Assembly (NCBI GenBank): GCA_016794125.1
Contig: JAEUKT010000002.1
Coordinates: forward strand, 271,240 to 335,239
Direction: 5' to 3'
Origin: Alphaproteobacteria bacterium
Lineage (GTDB): Bacteria > Pseudomonadota > Alphaproteobacteria > Micavibrionales > UBA2020
DNA: 64,000 nt
Shown here: in pieces, positions 17,440 to 25,608 of the stretch
Numbering within the stretch: position 1 is the first letter of the stretch
How the letters are laid out: the number at the start of each line of letters is the position of its first letter
The notes under the pieces: generated by a model
Seen by the model: only the letters and a program-made list of their open reading frames with translations
Database searches by the model: none
What the model was told of the DNA's origin: nothing
Translations under genes and position numbers: made by a program

Positions 17440-17996
17440 TATGCCTTTTCCTTTAATTTATCAATCCAATGGTGGCGCGGGTAATCGCGCGCAATCGCTT
17501 CGCGCAGCCAGAGCCTGTCGCCGTTATCGAGCAACGGCAGCAACGATTCAAAATCCTGTTCGTCCTTGGCGCGCGGGTGTTTCGATTTATACAGCAGCGG
17601 CACGACGGCGGGCAATGCCTCGCCGCGCAGGAAGCGCGTGTATTCCAGCTTCACATGCGCGTTGCGGCGGTACAGCCAGTCATTGCCGTCGAATTCGTTC
17701 AACAAAACCTCCAGCGTAAAGCCGTCGGTGAAATAGGCGTAAAGCTCGTGGATGGGCAGCAGCAGCGGTTCCCCCGCCCAGCGGAACAGCTGGCCGCCAT
17801 GCGCGTATTCGATGCGGCCGAGCTGAGGCAGTTTCAGCAGCAGGGCCTGTTCGCGCCGGTCAATGGCGATTTCGATATCCTTGTGCGGGCGCGACTGGAA
17901 ACCGAGGCGCAGGTCGACCGCCCAGCCGCCCGCGATCCAGTAATCGCCGGGAAAATCCGTCAGCCGCCGCCGCACCTCTTCCACTTCTGGAAACAT
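17439..17996 (-). CDS. nucleotidyltransferase of the aminoglycoside-2''-adenylyltransferase-like family
   Basis: A 185-residue protein with the polymerase-beta nucleotidyltransferase signature WIAGGWAVDLRLG followed by PHKDIEIAIDR (Asp/Glu metal site). A C-terminal helical part contains KSKHPRAKDEQDFESLLPLL, typical of this family. Members range from drug-modifying enzymes to proteins of unknown substrate; resistance cannot be claimed. One-base overlap with the racemase-like gene indicates an operon. Confidence 0.8.
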   Translation of the reverse strand: MFPEVEEVRRRLTDFPGDYWIAGGWAVDLRLGFQSRPHKDIEIAIDRREQALLLKLPQLGRIEYAHGGQLFRWAGEPLLLPIHELYAYFTDGFTLEVLLNEFDGNDWLYRRNAHVKLEYTRFLRGEALPAVVPLLYKSKHPRAKDEQDFESLLPLLDNGDRLWLREAIARDYPRHHWIDKLKEKA

Positions 17997-18087
17997 TGCG
18001 CAAATTCCCTTCCGTCACGACCTTAACACAACCCATGCGCTTCTATAAGATGGGCTGGCATTTAACCGCCTGAAAGGCATTTTTCAC

Positions 18088-18924
18088 ATGTTCAAATCAC
18101 TTGCATTCGCCGCCGCGCTGTTTCTGCTGTCGCCGTCCCTGTCCTTCGCCGCCGCACCCGCGCCGGAAGGCATCATCGGCACCATTCTGGAGGTGGAGGG
18201 CGCAGGCACCGTCACGCAGCCCGGCAAGCAGCCCGTGGCCGCCGCCGTCAAAACCCGCGTGCATATGAACGATGTCATCGCGACGGGGCCGAAGGGGCGC
18301 ATCTTCATCCTGTTCATCGACAACACGCAATTCACGCTGTCGGAAAATTCGAAACTGAAGGTCGATAAATACGTGTTCGATCCGCAAAACCCCGCCGTGA
18401 ACAAGGGTACGTTCAACGTCATGCAGGGCGCGTTCAAATACACCAGCGGCCAGCTGGCGAAGAAAAAAGACCCCGATGTTTCCATCAACACGCCCTACGG
18501 CAATATCGGCGTGCGCGGCACGGTCGTGCTGGGCGGCCGCGTGAAGGATGCCTACGGCGTGCATGTGCAGGAAGGCCGCGTGCAGGTGCGCAACGACGCG
18601 GGCGCGGTGCTGGTCGATAAGGGCAACGGCACGATGATCAAAAGCCGCGCGGAAAAACCCAGCAACCAGGCGCCCTTCCCGCCCGAATTGCTGAACGTAC
18701 TGCAGACGGGCGTGTTCCTGATCGCGGGCGACCAGCTGATGAAAAACCTGCCCGGCTTCATGGGTGAAAACCTGAAGCTGCAAGAACAGTTCAAGAGCTT
18801 CCAGCAGTTGAACGGCCTGCTGCCGGGCGGCGGCAACCTGCCGATCCCGGGCGTGCCCGGCGGCGATAACCCGGTTCCGAAGCTGAAGGGCCCCGGCAAC
18901 CTGCTGAAGAAATTTCCCTTCTAA
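18088..18924 (+). CDS. FecR-domain exported protein
   Basis: A 278-residue secreted protein with a signal peptide (1-21, ending SFAAA). A FecR domain (about 30-190) contains DVIATGPKGRIFILFIDNTQ, FTLSENSKLKVDKYVFDP and SINTPYGNIGVRGTVVLGG. The C-terminus is Pro/Gly-rich. These stand-alone FecR proteins often sit in the periplasm and may bind peptidoglycan or polysaccharide; no sigma factor or TonB receptor is nearby, so it is not a classic FecIR system. A strong terminator follows. Confidence 0.88.
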   Translation: MFKSLAFAAALFLLSPSLSFAAAPAPEGIIGTILEVEGAGTVTQPGKQPVAAAVKTRVHMNDVIATGPKGRIFILFIDNTQFTLSENSKLKVDKYVFDPQNPAVNKGTFNVMQGAFKYTSGQLAKKKDPDVSINTPYGNIGVRGTVVLGGRVKDAYGVHVQEGRVQVRNDAGAVLVDKGNGTMIKSRAEKPSNQAPFPPELLNVLQTGVFLIAGDQLMKNLPGFMGENLKLQEQFKSFQQLNGLLPGGGNLPIPGVPGGDNPVPKLKGPGNLLKKFPF

Positions 18925-18948
18925 GGAAAACGACTGACCAAAGAAAAA

Positions 18949-18977
18949 GGCCGGGAAGGAATTCCCGGCCTTTTTTT
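18949..18977 (+). terminator. rho-independent terminator after the FecR gene
   Basis: A perfect 9-bp stem GGCCGGGAA (18949-18957) / TTCCCGGCC (18962-18970) closes a GGAA tetraloop and is followed by seven T (18971-18977). On the minus strand AAAAA precedes the stem (18944-18948), so it may also serve the convergent gene only weakly. Confidence 0.95.
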
Positions 18978-18983
18978 ATTCTC

Positions 18984-20099
18984 TTACGACCAGCTGTCGT
19001 AGCGCGACGCGCGGGGTTTCGGGCGCAGCAGTTCCTTCAATCCCTCGTCTTGCGTGAAATCGGGATATTTCTTGATGATGCGCTGCGCGTGATCGACGGT
19101 CGCATCGTTGGGGCGCGTGAGCGTCAGGCGTTTCAGGCGCACGTCTTCGTCATAGGCGCGCGTGCTGACGATTTCTTCGCCGTCGCTGGCGATCTGGGTG
19201 ATGCCGATGTCGAAGGCATCGAGCAGCCCGCCCACGAACAGCGATTTAGATTCATAACGGCTGGATTCTTTCGCCAGCTTGCGATCCAGCGTGTCTTCAA
19301 CGAAAATCACGTTGTATTCTGTGTTGGACGGGCCCGCCACCAGTTTCCAGCTTTCCAGCGCGCGCGTGCGCTTGGCGATGTCGAAATCCTTCTCGACATG
19401 GCTTTTGGGTTCGGGGAAGGCTTCCTTGGTGATGCTGAATCCGTAACCGTCGCTGTGGCGGAATTCCTGTTCCTTGACCGCAATCCCGGCGGCGTTGAAC
19501 ACTTCTTTCAGGTAGGCGCGGTTTTTCTTCTGCGAGCCCTGGCTGCGCATGAAAATGTCCACATCGCGGATCGGGCGGTTGTTGAACAGATCGCGCAGCG
19601 CACCGCCCGCGATCACCGCCTCGGTCGAGCCTGCGGCATGGAACGTCGCCAATACCTTGCGCCATTCCTGCGGGATCTGTTCGATGCGCTTATCCACGAA
19701 GCGGCCTTCGACGAAGGCTTGCCCCGCGACAGGATCATTTGCAGCCGGCGACACGGCCGAGGGTGCGACTTCCTCCCACGGCTGGCCGTTGCTGCGCAAG
19801 CCGCCCTGCCGCAGCAGCTGCACGTAACGCAGGTATTTATCGGCCTCTGCCGCGCGCAATTGCGCCATGTCGTCTTCGGTGGGATGCGCGCCCCATGTGG
19901 CCAGCAGGCGGATCATGGGCGCGTCTTCGCGCATCAGGGCCAGACGCAGATGTTTCCATTCGGGCGGGTCCTGACGGTTCTGCCAGAAGGCCTTGTCGAA
20001 AAACTCGCGCGCCTCGGCAATGTCGCCCTTGGCCACGATTTCGGACAGCGCGTCATCGAAACGGCCGGGTTTCGGCCAGGGCTTGGGGGGTGTGACCAT
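18984..20099 (-). CDS. ankyrin-like helical domain plus nucleotidyltransferase domain
   Basis: A 371-residue protein. The N-terminal third (about 10-100) has divergent ankyrin-like helices (MIRLLATWGAHPTEDDMAQL). From about 155 it has a polymerase-beta/CCA-adding-like head: AVIAGGALRDLFNNRPIRDV then DIFMRS, i.e. the G-G-x-x-R-D and D-x-D metal motif. YNVIFVE and LDAFDIGITQIA fit the next strands. The substrate is unknown. It resembles proteins of large phages and bacteria in which such a head modifies RNA or metabolites (inference). Preceded by about 100 bp without a gene. Confidence 0.7.
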   Translation of the reverse strand: MVTPPKPWPKPGRFDDALSEIVAKGDIAEAREFFDKAFWQNRQDPPEWKHLRLALMREDAPMIRLLATWGAHPTEDDMAQLRAAEADKYLRYVQLLRQGGLRSNGQPWEEVAPSAVSPAANDPVAGQAFVEGRFVDKRIEQIPQEWRKVLATFHAAGSTEAVIAGGALRDLFNNRPIRDVDIFMRSQGSQKKNRAYLKEVFNAAGIAVKEQEFRHSDGYGFSITKEAFPEPKSHVEKDFDIAKRTRALESWKLVAGPSNTEYNVIFVEDTLDRKLAKESSRYESKSLFVGGLLDAFDIGITQIASDGEEIVSTRAYDEDVRLKRLTLTRPNDATVDHAQRIIKKYPDFTQDEGLKELLRPKPRASRYDSWS

Positions 20100-20200
20100 T
20101 GTTGCGCATACCTTGCATGAATCGGGATCGGGGGCTGACCTAAAAATAGGATAGTCCGGCGCATTATGTCAATATGTTTTTAATATTTTAAATCAGTAGC

Positions 20201-21013
20201 TTAACCAAGTCGCGGCAGGTTTTGCGGCGCGGATTTCAACATCGGCAGGGAATCCGCTTTTTCCGCCGCCGCATTGAACACTGCTGCAATCGGCAGCTGC
20301 GGCGCGGCTTCGGGGTTGAAACTGTCGCTGAGTGCGCCCCCGCCCGTCTTGACCCAATCCTTCACCGCACCGAACGCGTTTTGCAGCATACCGGTTTTGG
20401 CAAGCCACGCGCCCAACGCGCCGGTCGCAGTACCCGCGAGGAAGGATATGCCCGCGCTTTTGGCGCGGCTGCGGTCGATGAATTTCACGGCGGCGCGTTT
20501 TTCCTTGGGCCCGGTAAAACGCTCGGTCAGGTAATCCTTGCCGTAGTTGTAAATGCCGCTCGCCGTACCTGTGGCGAGCGCCAGCAGCGCCAGCCCGCCG
20601 AAAGTAGAAACGCCGCCGATCATGCCCGCGACCCAGGTGATGGCGATCAGGCGGAATGTGCCGGAAACGATGCGCCCCGCGATCATATCGGCCGCCTTGC
20701 GCCCGACGCTTTTGATCACGTTGCGGAAACGGTTACCCTCCGCCCGCCATGCCTTCAGGATATCGCCAAAGCCCGCGACATCGACGCCTTTTTCAAACAG
20801 CTTGGCCTTCAGCGGTCGTTTCTTTGCGTCGGCGGCGGCGGTTTCGGCGGGTGCCGGATTGTCGTTCGCGGGCGGCGGTGGTGTTTCGGCGGGTGCAGGA
20901 ACTGAAACGGGCGCGGGTGCGGGCTCGGCGACAGGCACCGCTGCCTCTTCCTTTTTCTCGGGCGGAGGCGGCGGGGGCGCAGGGTCTTTTTCAGGCGGCT
21001 TCACCTCTGCCAT
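20201..21013 (-). CDS. proline-rich membrane protein of unknown function
   Basis: A 270-residue protein with a Pro/Ala/Glu-rich N-terminus (1-65, including a run of six prolines), a basic helix, then two or three hydrophobic segments (about 105-155: FRLIAITWVAGMIGGVSTFG and LALLALATGTASG; and about 185-205 SFLAGTATGALGAWLAK). The tail is Ala/Pro-rich. The topology suggests a long disordered cytoplasmic arm and a Gly-rich membrane hairpin. No family recognised. Confidence 0.65.
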   Translation of the reverse strand: MAEVKPPEKDPAPPPPPPEKKEEAAVPVAEPAPAPVSVPAPAETPPPPANDNPAPAETAAADAKKRPLKAKLFEKGVDVAGFGDILKAWRAEGNRFRNVIKSVGRKAADMIAGRIVSGTFRLIAITWVAGMIGGVSTFGGLALLALATGTASGIYNYGKDYLTERFTGPKEKRAAVKFIDRSRAKSAGISFLAGTATGALGAWLAKTGMLQNAFGAVKDWVKTGGGALSDSFNPEAAPQLPIAAVFNAAAEKADSLPMLKSAPQNLPRLG

Positions 21014-21146
21014 GCCTTGTCCTTTTGCCGATTTAATGGAGGTTTATTTATACCGAATATGAATAACCCTGCCTAGTGGCTTTGATTTTTCCCATATTTG
21101 CGATGGCCAAAAAGGGGTAGAATAAAGGATGAGAGGAATGTGAAGC

Positions 21147-21836
21147 ATGACCCGCAAAATTTTGTTCGCCCTGATTCTCGCTGCCCTGCTGCTGCCCCGT
21201 GCTGCCGGCGCGCAAACGCCGTTCCGTTTTGAATCGATCAAGGCCTATAACGACATGCGCGCCATGGTGGAAAGCCGTTTCAAACTTGGCAGCGACCGCG
21301 ACGACCTGCGCCGGGTTTTCGTGGAGGAAGGCAAGGCGACACAAGTGATCCGCCCCACCCGCGACACGACCGAAAAATATATCTACGACATCAACCTGTG
21401 CGGCTTTTACATTTTCCGCTGGAACATTTCCGCCGATTACGACGATGACGGCAAGTTGTTGCAGGCCTATGTGAACGGGCTGCCGGTATTTATGGCCGGT
21501 ACGCCGCAGCTGGAGCCCAAGGGGCTGGGCGGGAAGACACGTTACGCGTCGGCCGACCGCCCGCGCCCGCAAGTGACCAAGGGGAAGAAAAAAGTTACGT
21601 TCATGCAGCTGGATATCGACGGCGACCCCGCCACCATCGACGACCAGTTCGCCACCGGCCACGGCCCCAGCCGCGCCGACCCGTATTTCCTGGATGCGGG
21701 CGTGTCATACAAGGATGTGGAGGTATGGCGGTCGATCTATGACGCGGATGACACAGCCACCATCGCGGATTACAACAGTTGCAACAAACCGGAAATTCCG
21801 CCGGAAATAAAAGACCTGCTTAAACTGCCGCTATGA
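21147..21836 (+). CDS. exported protein of unknown function
   Basis: A 229-residue protein with a signal peptide (KILFALILAALLLPRAAGAQ, residues 4-23). The mature part contains LGSDRDDLRRVFVEEGKA, resembling small outer-membrane-assembly-like domains in which a short helix pair monitors a threshold (weak), and a Cys pair (NLCGFY, NSCNKP). GAGG lies about 8-12 nt before the start. Its last 17 bp overlap the convergent thiamine pyrophosphokinase-like gene. Confidence 0.65.
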   Translation: MTRKILFALILAALLLPRAAGAQTPFRFESIKAYNDMRAMVESRFKLGSDRDDLRRVFVEEGKATQVIRPTRDTTEKYIYDINLCGFYIFRWNISADYDDDGKLLQAYVNGLPVFMAGTPQLEPKGLGGKTRYASADRPRPQVTKGKKKVTFMQLDIDGDPATIDDQFATGHGPSRADPYFLDAGVSYKDVEVWRSIYDADDTATIADYNSCNKPEIPPEIKDLLKLPL

Positions 21837-22452
21837 TCATGAACGGCGCGGTGCAGGCAATATCCACCATGCCGCGCCCGCGGTTTGAAATCCCGCGCCC
21901 GGACAGCAACGGCAGCGAAACCCCCGCCGCCGCATAATCGCAATCGCCGGAAATATCGGCGACCGCCGGTTCCAGCGCCAGCAGCGAAAACACGCCGCTA
22001 ATATTCACGCGGTGCGCGCCGCCGGCAAAAAACCGCACCGCCGGTTCCAGCTTGTCGTCATAAAAAACCGCGCTTGTGAAATTGGCGCGGGTTTTCAGTT
22101 CCGCATGTATTTCGCCGAAATTCGCCAGTTCGTGATCGCGCCTGCCGCCCAGAAATCCGAACAGGTGCAGTTCGTGCCAATTCCAGTCACGCACACCGTT
22201 CAGGCAAAAACGCAAATCCGTTTCATCCTGATTGTCCTTGAACACAACGGGCGTACCGGAGGAGCCGGAATCGCCGTCGCCCGCCCACAGGACAGGTTTC
22301 AGCGCGTATTCGATACCGCCATCGACGGCCACCTGCGCAACCCCCGCAAGGCCAAGGCGCGCAACATCGCCCGCCAGCAGCGGCGCGGCCATGACAGGCC
22401 CCACCAGCACCAGCCGGTCAAAACCCGCGTCATGGGATTGCCAGTCGAACAT
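21820..22452 (-). CDS. thiamine pyrophosphokinase-like protein
   Basis: A 210-residue protein with thiamine diphosphokinase motifs in order: VAVDGGIEYAL, WAGDGDSGSSG (metal/ATP site), NQDETDLRFCLNG, LFGFLGGRRDHELANF and a C-terminal GRGISNRGRG. Canonical members convert thiamine to thiamine diphosphate with ATP. The chosen ATG at 22452 overlaps the upstream stop (TAATG), indicating translational coupling. The sequence is diverged, so the substrate could be another pterin or thiazole alcohol. Confidence 0.75.
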   Translation of the reverse strand: MFDWQSHDAGFDRLVLVGPVMAAPLLAGDVARLGLAGVAQVAVDGGIEYALKPVLWAGDGDSGSSGTPVVFKDNQDETDLRFCLNGVRDWNWHELHLFGFLGGRRDHELANFGEIHAELKTRANFTSAVFYDDKLEPAVRFFAGGAHRVNISGVFSLLALEPAVADISGDCDYAAAGVSLPLLSGRGISNRGRGMVDIACTAPFMIIAAV

Positions 22453-22790
22453 TACGGCTTCGGCGCGGAAGGCTTGCGCGGCGGTGCAGATGCCGCCGGT
22501 GCCTGCGTGAAGTAATTCAGGATCGACGGCTTGCGCTCCGTCTCCATATCCGGCCACACATCATATGATGTGGCATAGCCGGGCAGTTTCTTGACCTGTT
22601 CGAGGAACGCATCGGAGCATTCGAGCAGCAGCACGGGCGCGCCCGCGACCGGGTCCTTGAAATCATGAAAATGCACCTGCTCGCCCTTGGCCGCCGCAAG
22701 CCCTGCGACTGCACGGCCCAGTTTGTCGCGATTGGAAACCACATCGACGATGCTGCCGTACATTTCGGCTTCGATCACATGCACCTTCAT
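22452..22790 (-). CDS. small hypothetical protein, 112 aa
   Basis: A 112-residue protein, MKVHVIEAEMYGSIVDVV at the start and a Pro/Ala/Lys-rich tail (PAASAPPRKPSAPKP). The core has alternating strand/helix patterns (QVHFHDFKD, APVLLLECSDAFLEQVKKLP) that suggest a compact alpha/beta fold. AGGAGC stands about 9 nt before the ATG. It is translationally coupled to the thiamine pyrophosphokinase-like gene. No family recognised. Confidence 0.6.
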   Translation of the reverse strand: MKVHVIEAEMYGSIVDVVSNRDKLGRAVAGLAAAKGEQVHFHDFKDPVAGAPVLLLECSDAFLEQVKKLPGYATSYDVWPDMETERKPSILNYFTQAPAASAPPRKPSAPKP

Positions 22791-22857
22791 GAAAATGCTC
22801 CTGGATAAAAATGAATCGGTTGAAGACCGATTTATAGCAGGCAGCAGCGCCAGCTGG

Positions 22858-24417
22858 CTAGTAGCCTTTCAGCGTGATTTTGAACGTCGTGCCGGCTTCG
22901 CGGCCGATCAGGGCGATATCGCCGCCATAGGCCTTGAGCAGCGAGCGGGTGATGACAAGACCCAGCCCCGTGCCGCCCTGTTCGCGGCGGGTGGTGAAAA
23001 ACGGCGTGAACAATTTTGCGGCATTGCCCGCCGAAATGCCCTGCCCGTTGTCGCGCACGGTCAGTTCCATTTTGTGTTCCCACGATTCCGCCGCGATATA
23101 AACCTTGGTCGCGCCGTGCTGCAGGCTGTTTTCGATCAGGTTCACCAGCACGGTTTCAAGGATATCGGGGCCGATCGCGGCGAGCCACGGGCCTTCGGGA
23201 TGCGTGACCGTCACGCGCGGGGCATAGCGTTTTTCCAGCAGTTCCAAAAGCGGCGACATATCGGTGAATTCATCGCCTGCCTGCAGCACATCGGCGCGCG
23301 CCAGTTCGAGCAGGCGGGAGACGAGGATTTTCAACCGGCCCGTATCCTGCGTAATGTTTTCCATGAACCGGCGGCGCTGTTCGGGTTCCATGTCGTTCGC
23401 ATGGTCGTTCAGCAATTCGACCGCGCCCTGTATCGCCGTCAGTGGTGTTTTAAATTCATGCGCGACATGCATGGCGAAGCTGCGGATATATTCCGAGCGC
23501 GCCTCGATGGTGGCGGACATATGCGCGAAGCTGTCGGTCAGCGCCGCCAGCTCGCGGATGGGCGGCGCGGGCAACACATCCGGCCGCGCCTCGCCCTTTG
23601 ATACCGCCTGCGCATGGCGCGTCAGGCTGCGGAGCGGCTTGCCGATCAGGGTCGCCAGCACCCAGGCGATGCCGCCCGTCATCAGGAGCGCGATCACCGC
23701 CGCCAGAAAAACGCTTTCGCGTTCGTCATATAATGTCTTGAGCACGTTGCGCGGCGAGCGCGACAGGTAGGCAATTCCCAGCACGCGGTCATTAACAACC
23801 ACCGGCATCGCAACGAACACGCGCGTATCCGTGCCGCGGCTGAGCGATGCCAGCGCGGGGCGCGGTTCATCGGATATGCGCTGGCGCAGCGCGCTTGTGT
23901 AAAGGCCGGTCATGGCGCGCGCGACTTCTTCGGTATGGGCGAGCGACAGGTTCATTTCCCCCGCCCCCGCCACCACCGTGCCGTCGAAATCCAGCATCCG
24001 CATGCTGGCAAGCGTGCTGAATTTCGCTTCCTGCAAAACGGATTCAAGGCGGCGGCCCGCCGTCAGCGCGGCGGGATCGGGCTTGTGCGCCGGATGTACG
24101 GCATCTGGACGCGGCGGCAAAATGGGCGCGGTGCGCAGGTCGATGGTGGGGGGATAGGGCTTGAACCGCGCATCCAGCACGGGCGGTTTTTCCGTCACGG
24201 GGCGGCCGTAATCTTCGGCGACATTCTCGCCGTTCAGCGCGTCTTTATATAGCGCCGACATAAACACGCCCTGCGCGATCAGCTCGGCCTCGGTCTGGCG
24301 CACCAGTTCGTTTTCAAACAGGCGAAAAAAATAAACGCCCGACAGCGGCAGCAGCAGCACGATCAGCAGGATGACGGCGAAAACGGCCTGCAACCCGATG
24401 GTGAAGCGTTTTTTCAC
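22858..24417 (-). CDS. sensor histidine kinase with extracytoplasmic domain
   Basis: A 519-residue two-component kinase. Two membrane segments (about 8-30 and 237-258) bracket a ~205-residue periplasmic sensor domain. A HAMP linker (260-305) leads to the dimerization box MHVAHEFKTPLTAIQG with the phospho-accepting His near 320, then the ATP domain: LIENSLQHGAT (N box), RDNGQGIS (G1) and GGTGLGLVITRSL (G2). The sensor architecture resembles CreC. The start overlaps the response-regulator stop by 4 bp. The signal is unknown. Confidence 0.93.
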   Translation of the reverse strand: MKKRFTIGLQAVFAVILLIVLLLPLSGVYFFRLFENELVRQTEAELIAQGVFMSALYKDALNGENVAEDYGRPVTEKPPVLDARFKPYPPTIDLRTAPILPPRPDAVHPAHKPDPAALTAGRRLESVLQEAKFSTLASMRMLDFDGTVVAGAGEMNLSLAHTEEVARAMTGLYTSALRQRISDEPRPALASLSRGTDTRVFVAMPVVVNDRVLGIAYLSRSPRNVLKTLYDERESVFLAAVIALLMTGGIAWVLATLIGKPLRSLTRHAQAVSKGEARPDVLPAPPIRELAALTDSFAHMSATIEARSEYIRSFAMHVAHEFKTPLTAIQGAVELLNDHANDMEPEQRRRFMENITQDTGRLKILVSRLLELARADVLQAGDEFTDMSPLLELLEKRYAPRVTVTHPEGPWLAAIGPDILETVLVNLIENSLQHGATKVYIAAESWEHKMELTVRDNGQGISAGNAAKLFTPFFTTRREQGGTGLGLVITRSLLKAYGGDIALIGREAGTTFKITLKGY

Positions 24418-25106
24418 GCGCAGGTCCCGAGTTTATAACCGATGCCGTGAACGGTTTCGATCACGTCATGGATCTCGTGCAGCGCGAATTTCTGGCGCAC
24501 GCGGCGGATATGGCTGTCGATGGTGCGGTCGGCGACCGTGATATCGCCATAGGCGCGGTCCATCAATTCATCGCGGGTGAAGACGCGGTCATGGCTGCGG
24601 AACAATGCCAGCAGCAGCATGAATTCGGTTGCAGTCAGGGCGACCGTTTTGCCGTCGCACAGCGCCGTATAGCTGGCAGGGTCGATCGTGACCTTGCCAT
24701 GCGACATTTTTTGCGGTGTATCGGAAACGGGCGAAGACGGCGCGGTGCGGCGTTTCAAAATCGCGTTGATGCGCGCGACCAGTTCGCGCGGACTGAACGG
24801 TTTCGTCACGTAATCGTCGCCGCCCAGTTCAAGCCCGATGATGCGGTCGATTTCTTCGTCGCGCGACGACAGGAACAGGATCGGCACATCGCTGGATTTA
24901 CGAAGGGTGCGGCAGACCTCCAGCCCGTCCAGTTCCGGCATGGAAATATCCAGCACCAGCAGGTCCGGCATATGCTTCGCCGCCATGTCGAGCGCCTGAC
25001 GGCCATCGGCCGCCTGCACCACGCCCATGCCCGCCTTTTCCACCGCAAAGGCCACCACCTCGCGGATATGGGGGTCGTCATCGACGACGAGGATTTGTTT
25101 TGCCAT
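24414..25106 (-). CDS. OmpR/PhoB-family response regulator
   Basis: A 230-residue regulator. The receiver domain has the acidic pair LVVDDDPHIRE, the phospho-acceptor Asp near 53 (LLVLDISMPELDG), and YVTKPFSPRELVARI with the conserved Lys. The winged-helix DNA-binding domain follows (ALTATEFMLLLALFRSHDRV, DRTIDSHIRRVRQKF). Start at ATG 25106 with GAGAG upstream; a TTG four codons earlier is in frame. It pairs with the downstream histidine kinase and probably auto-regulates the unit. Confidence 0.94.
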   Translation of the reverse strand: MAKQILVVDDDPHIREVVAFAVEKAGMGVVQAADGRQALDMAAKHMPDLLVLDISMPELDGLEVCRTLRKSSDVPILFLSSRDEEIDRIIGLELGGDDYVTKPFSPRELVARINAILKRRTAPSSPVSDTPQKMSHGKVTIDPASYTALCDGKTVALTATEFMLLLALFRSHDRVFTRDELMDRAYGDITVADRTIDSHIRRVRQKFALHEIHDVIETVHGIGYKLGTCA

Positions 25107-25114
25107 TTTTACTC

Positions 25115-25606
25115 TCAAAATTGACTATACAGCTCCCTTTTAGCGGATTCCCGGAACGATGTCACGGCTGGGGAGACCCAATAGCGGATAATCTGCCAGT
25201 GAATGGCGGCGGTGAGCGAGCCGGTAACGCCAAAGAATAAAGAAAACGTGCCGAATTCCCACGACATGAATCTTCTATCGAAAATAAATGCAACACCAAG
25301 CCCGTTTAACAATGCGAGCAGGAAGCCCATAACAATATACATCCATAAAGACGGTGGACTTATTCGCCAGTGTCTCCATATCAGAAACAGACATAATCCG
25401 GGCAAAGCCAAGACGTTTCCGACAAGGTCAATGAAAGCAATCAAAGGCAAATCGACATTCTCGAAATTGAATTGATCCACCACAAGCATGAAAGCCAGCG
25501 AAGTAACAAAGCCTGCCAACAGCGATGCCGGTAAAAGTCCGAGAAAGCGAAATATGAAGGAAACTGTTCTTGAGCAAAAATTCCGCAGTTTGAAGTTCAT
25601 CACCAT
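25115..25606 (-). CDS. integral membrane protein of unknown function
   Basis: A 163-residue protein with four predicted membrane helices (FIFRFLGLLPASLLAGFVTS, IAFIDLVGNVLALPGLCLF, LWMYIVMGFLLALLNGLGVA and a final FSLFFGVTGSLTAAIHW). The ATG at 25606 is 2 nt after the stop of the DUF4173-type gene. Base composition is AT-richer than its neighbours, which hints at separate origin. It may act with the upstream membrane protein. Confidence 0.6.
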   Translation of the reverse strand: MVMNFKLRNFCSRTVSFIFRFLGLLPASLLAGFVTSLAFMLVVDQFNFENVDLPLIAFIDLVGNVLALPGLCLFLIWRHWRISPPSLWMYIVMGFLLALLNGLGVAFIFDRRFMSWEFGTFSLFFGVTGSLTAAIHWQIIRYWVSPAVTSFRESAKRELYSQF

Positions 25607-25608
25607 TT

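Noticed and set aside
17439..17996. Antibiotic-resistance aminoglycoside nucleotidyltransferase
   Set aside because: Family resemblance covers many proteins of unknown substrate, and there is no mobile context; resistance cannot be claimed.
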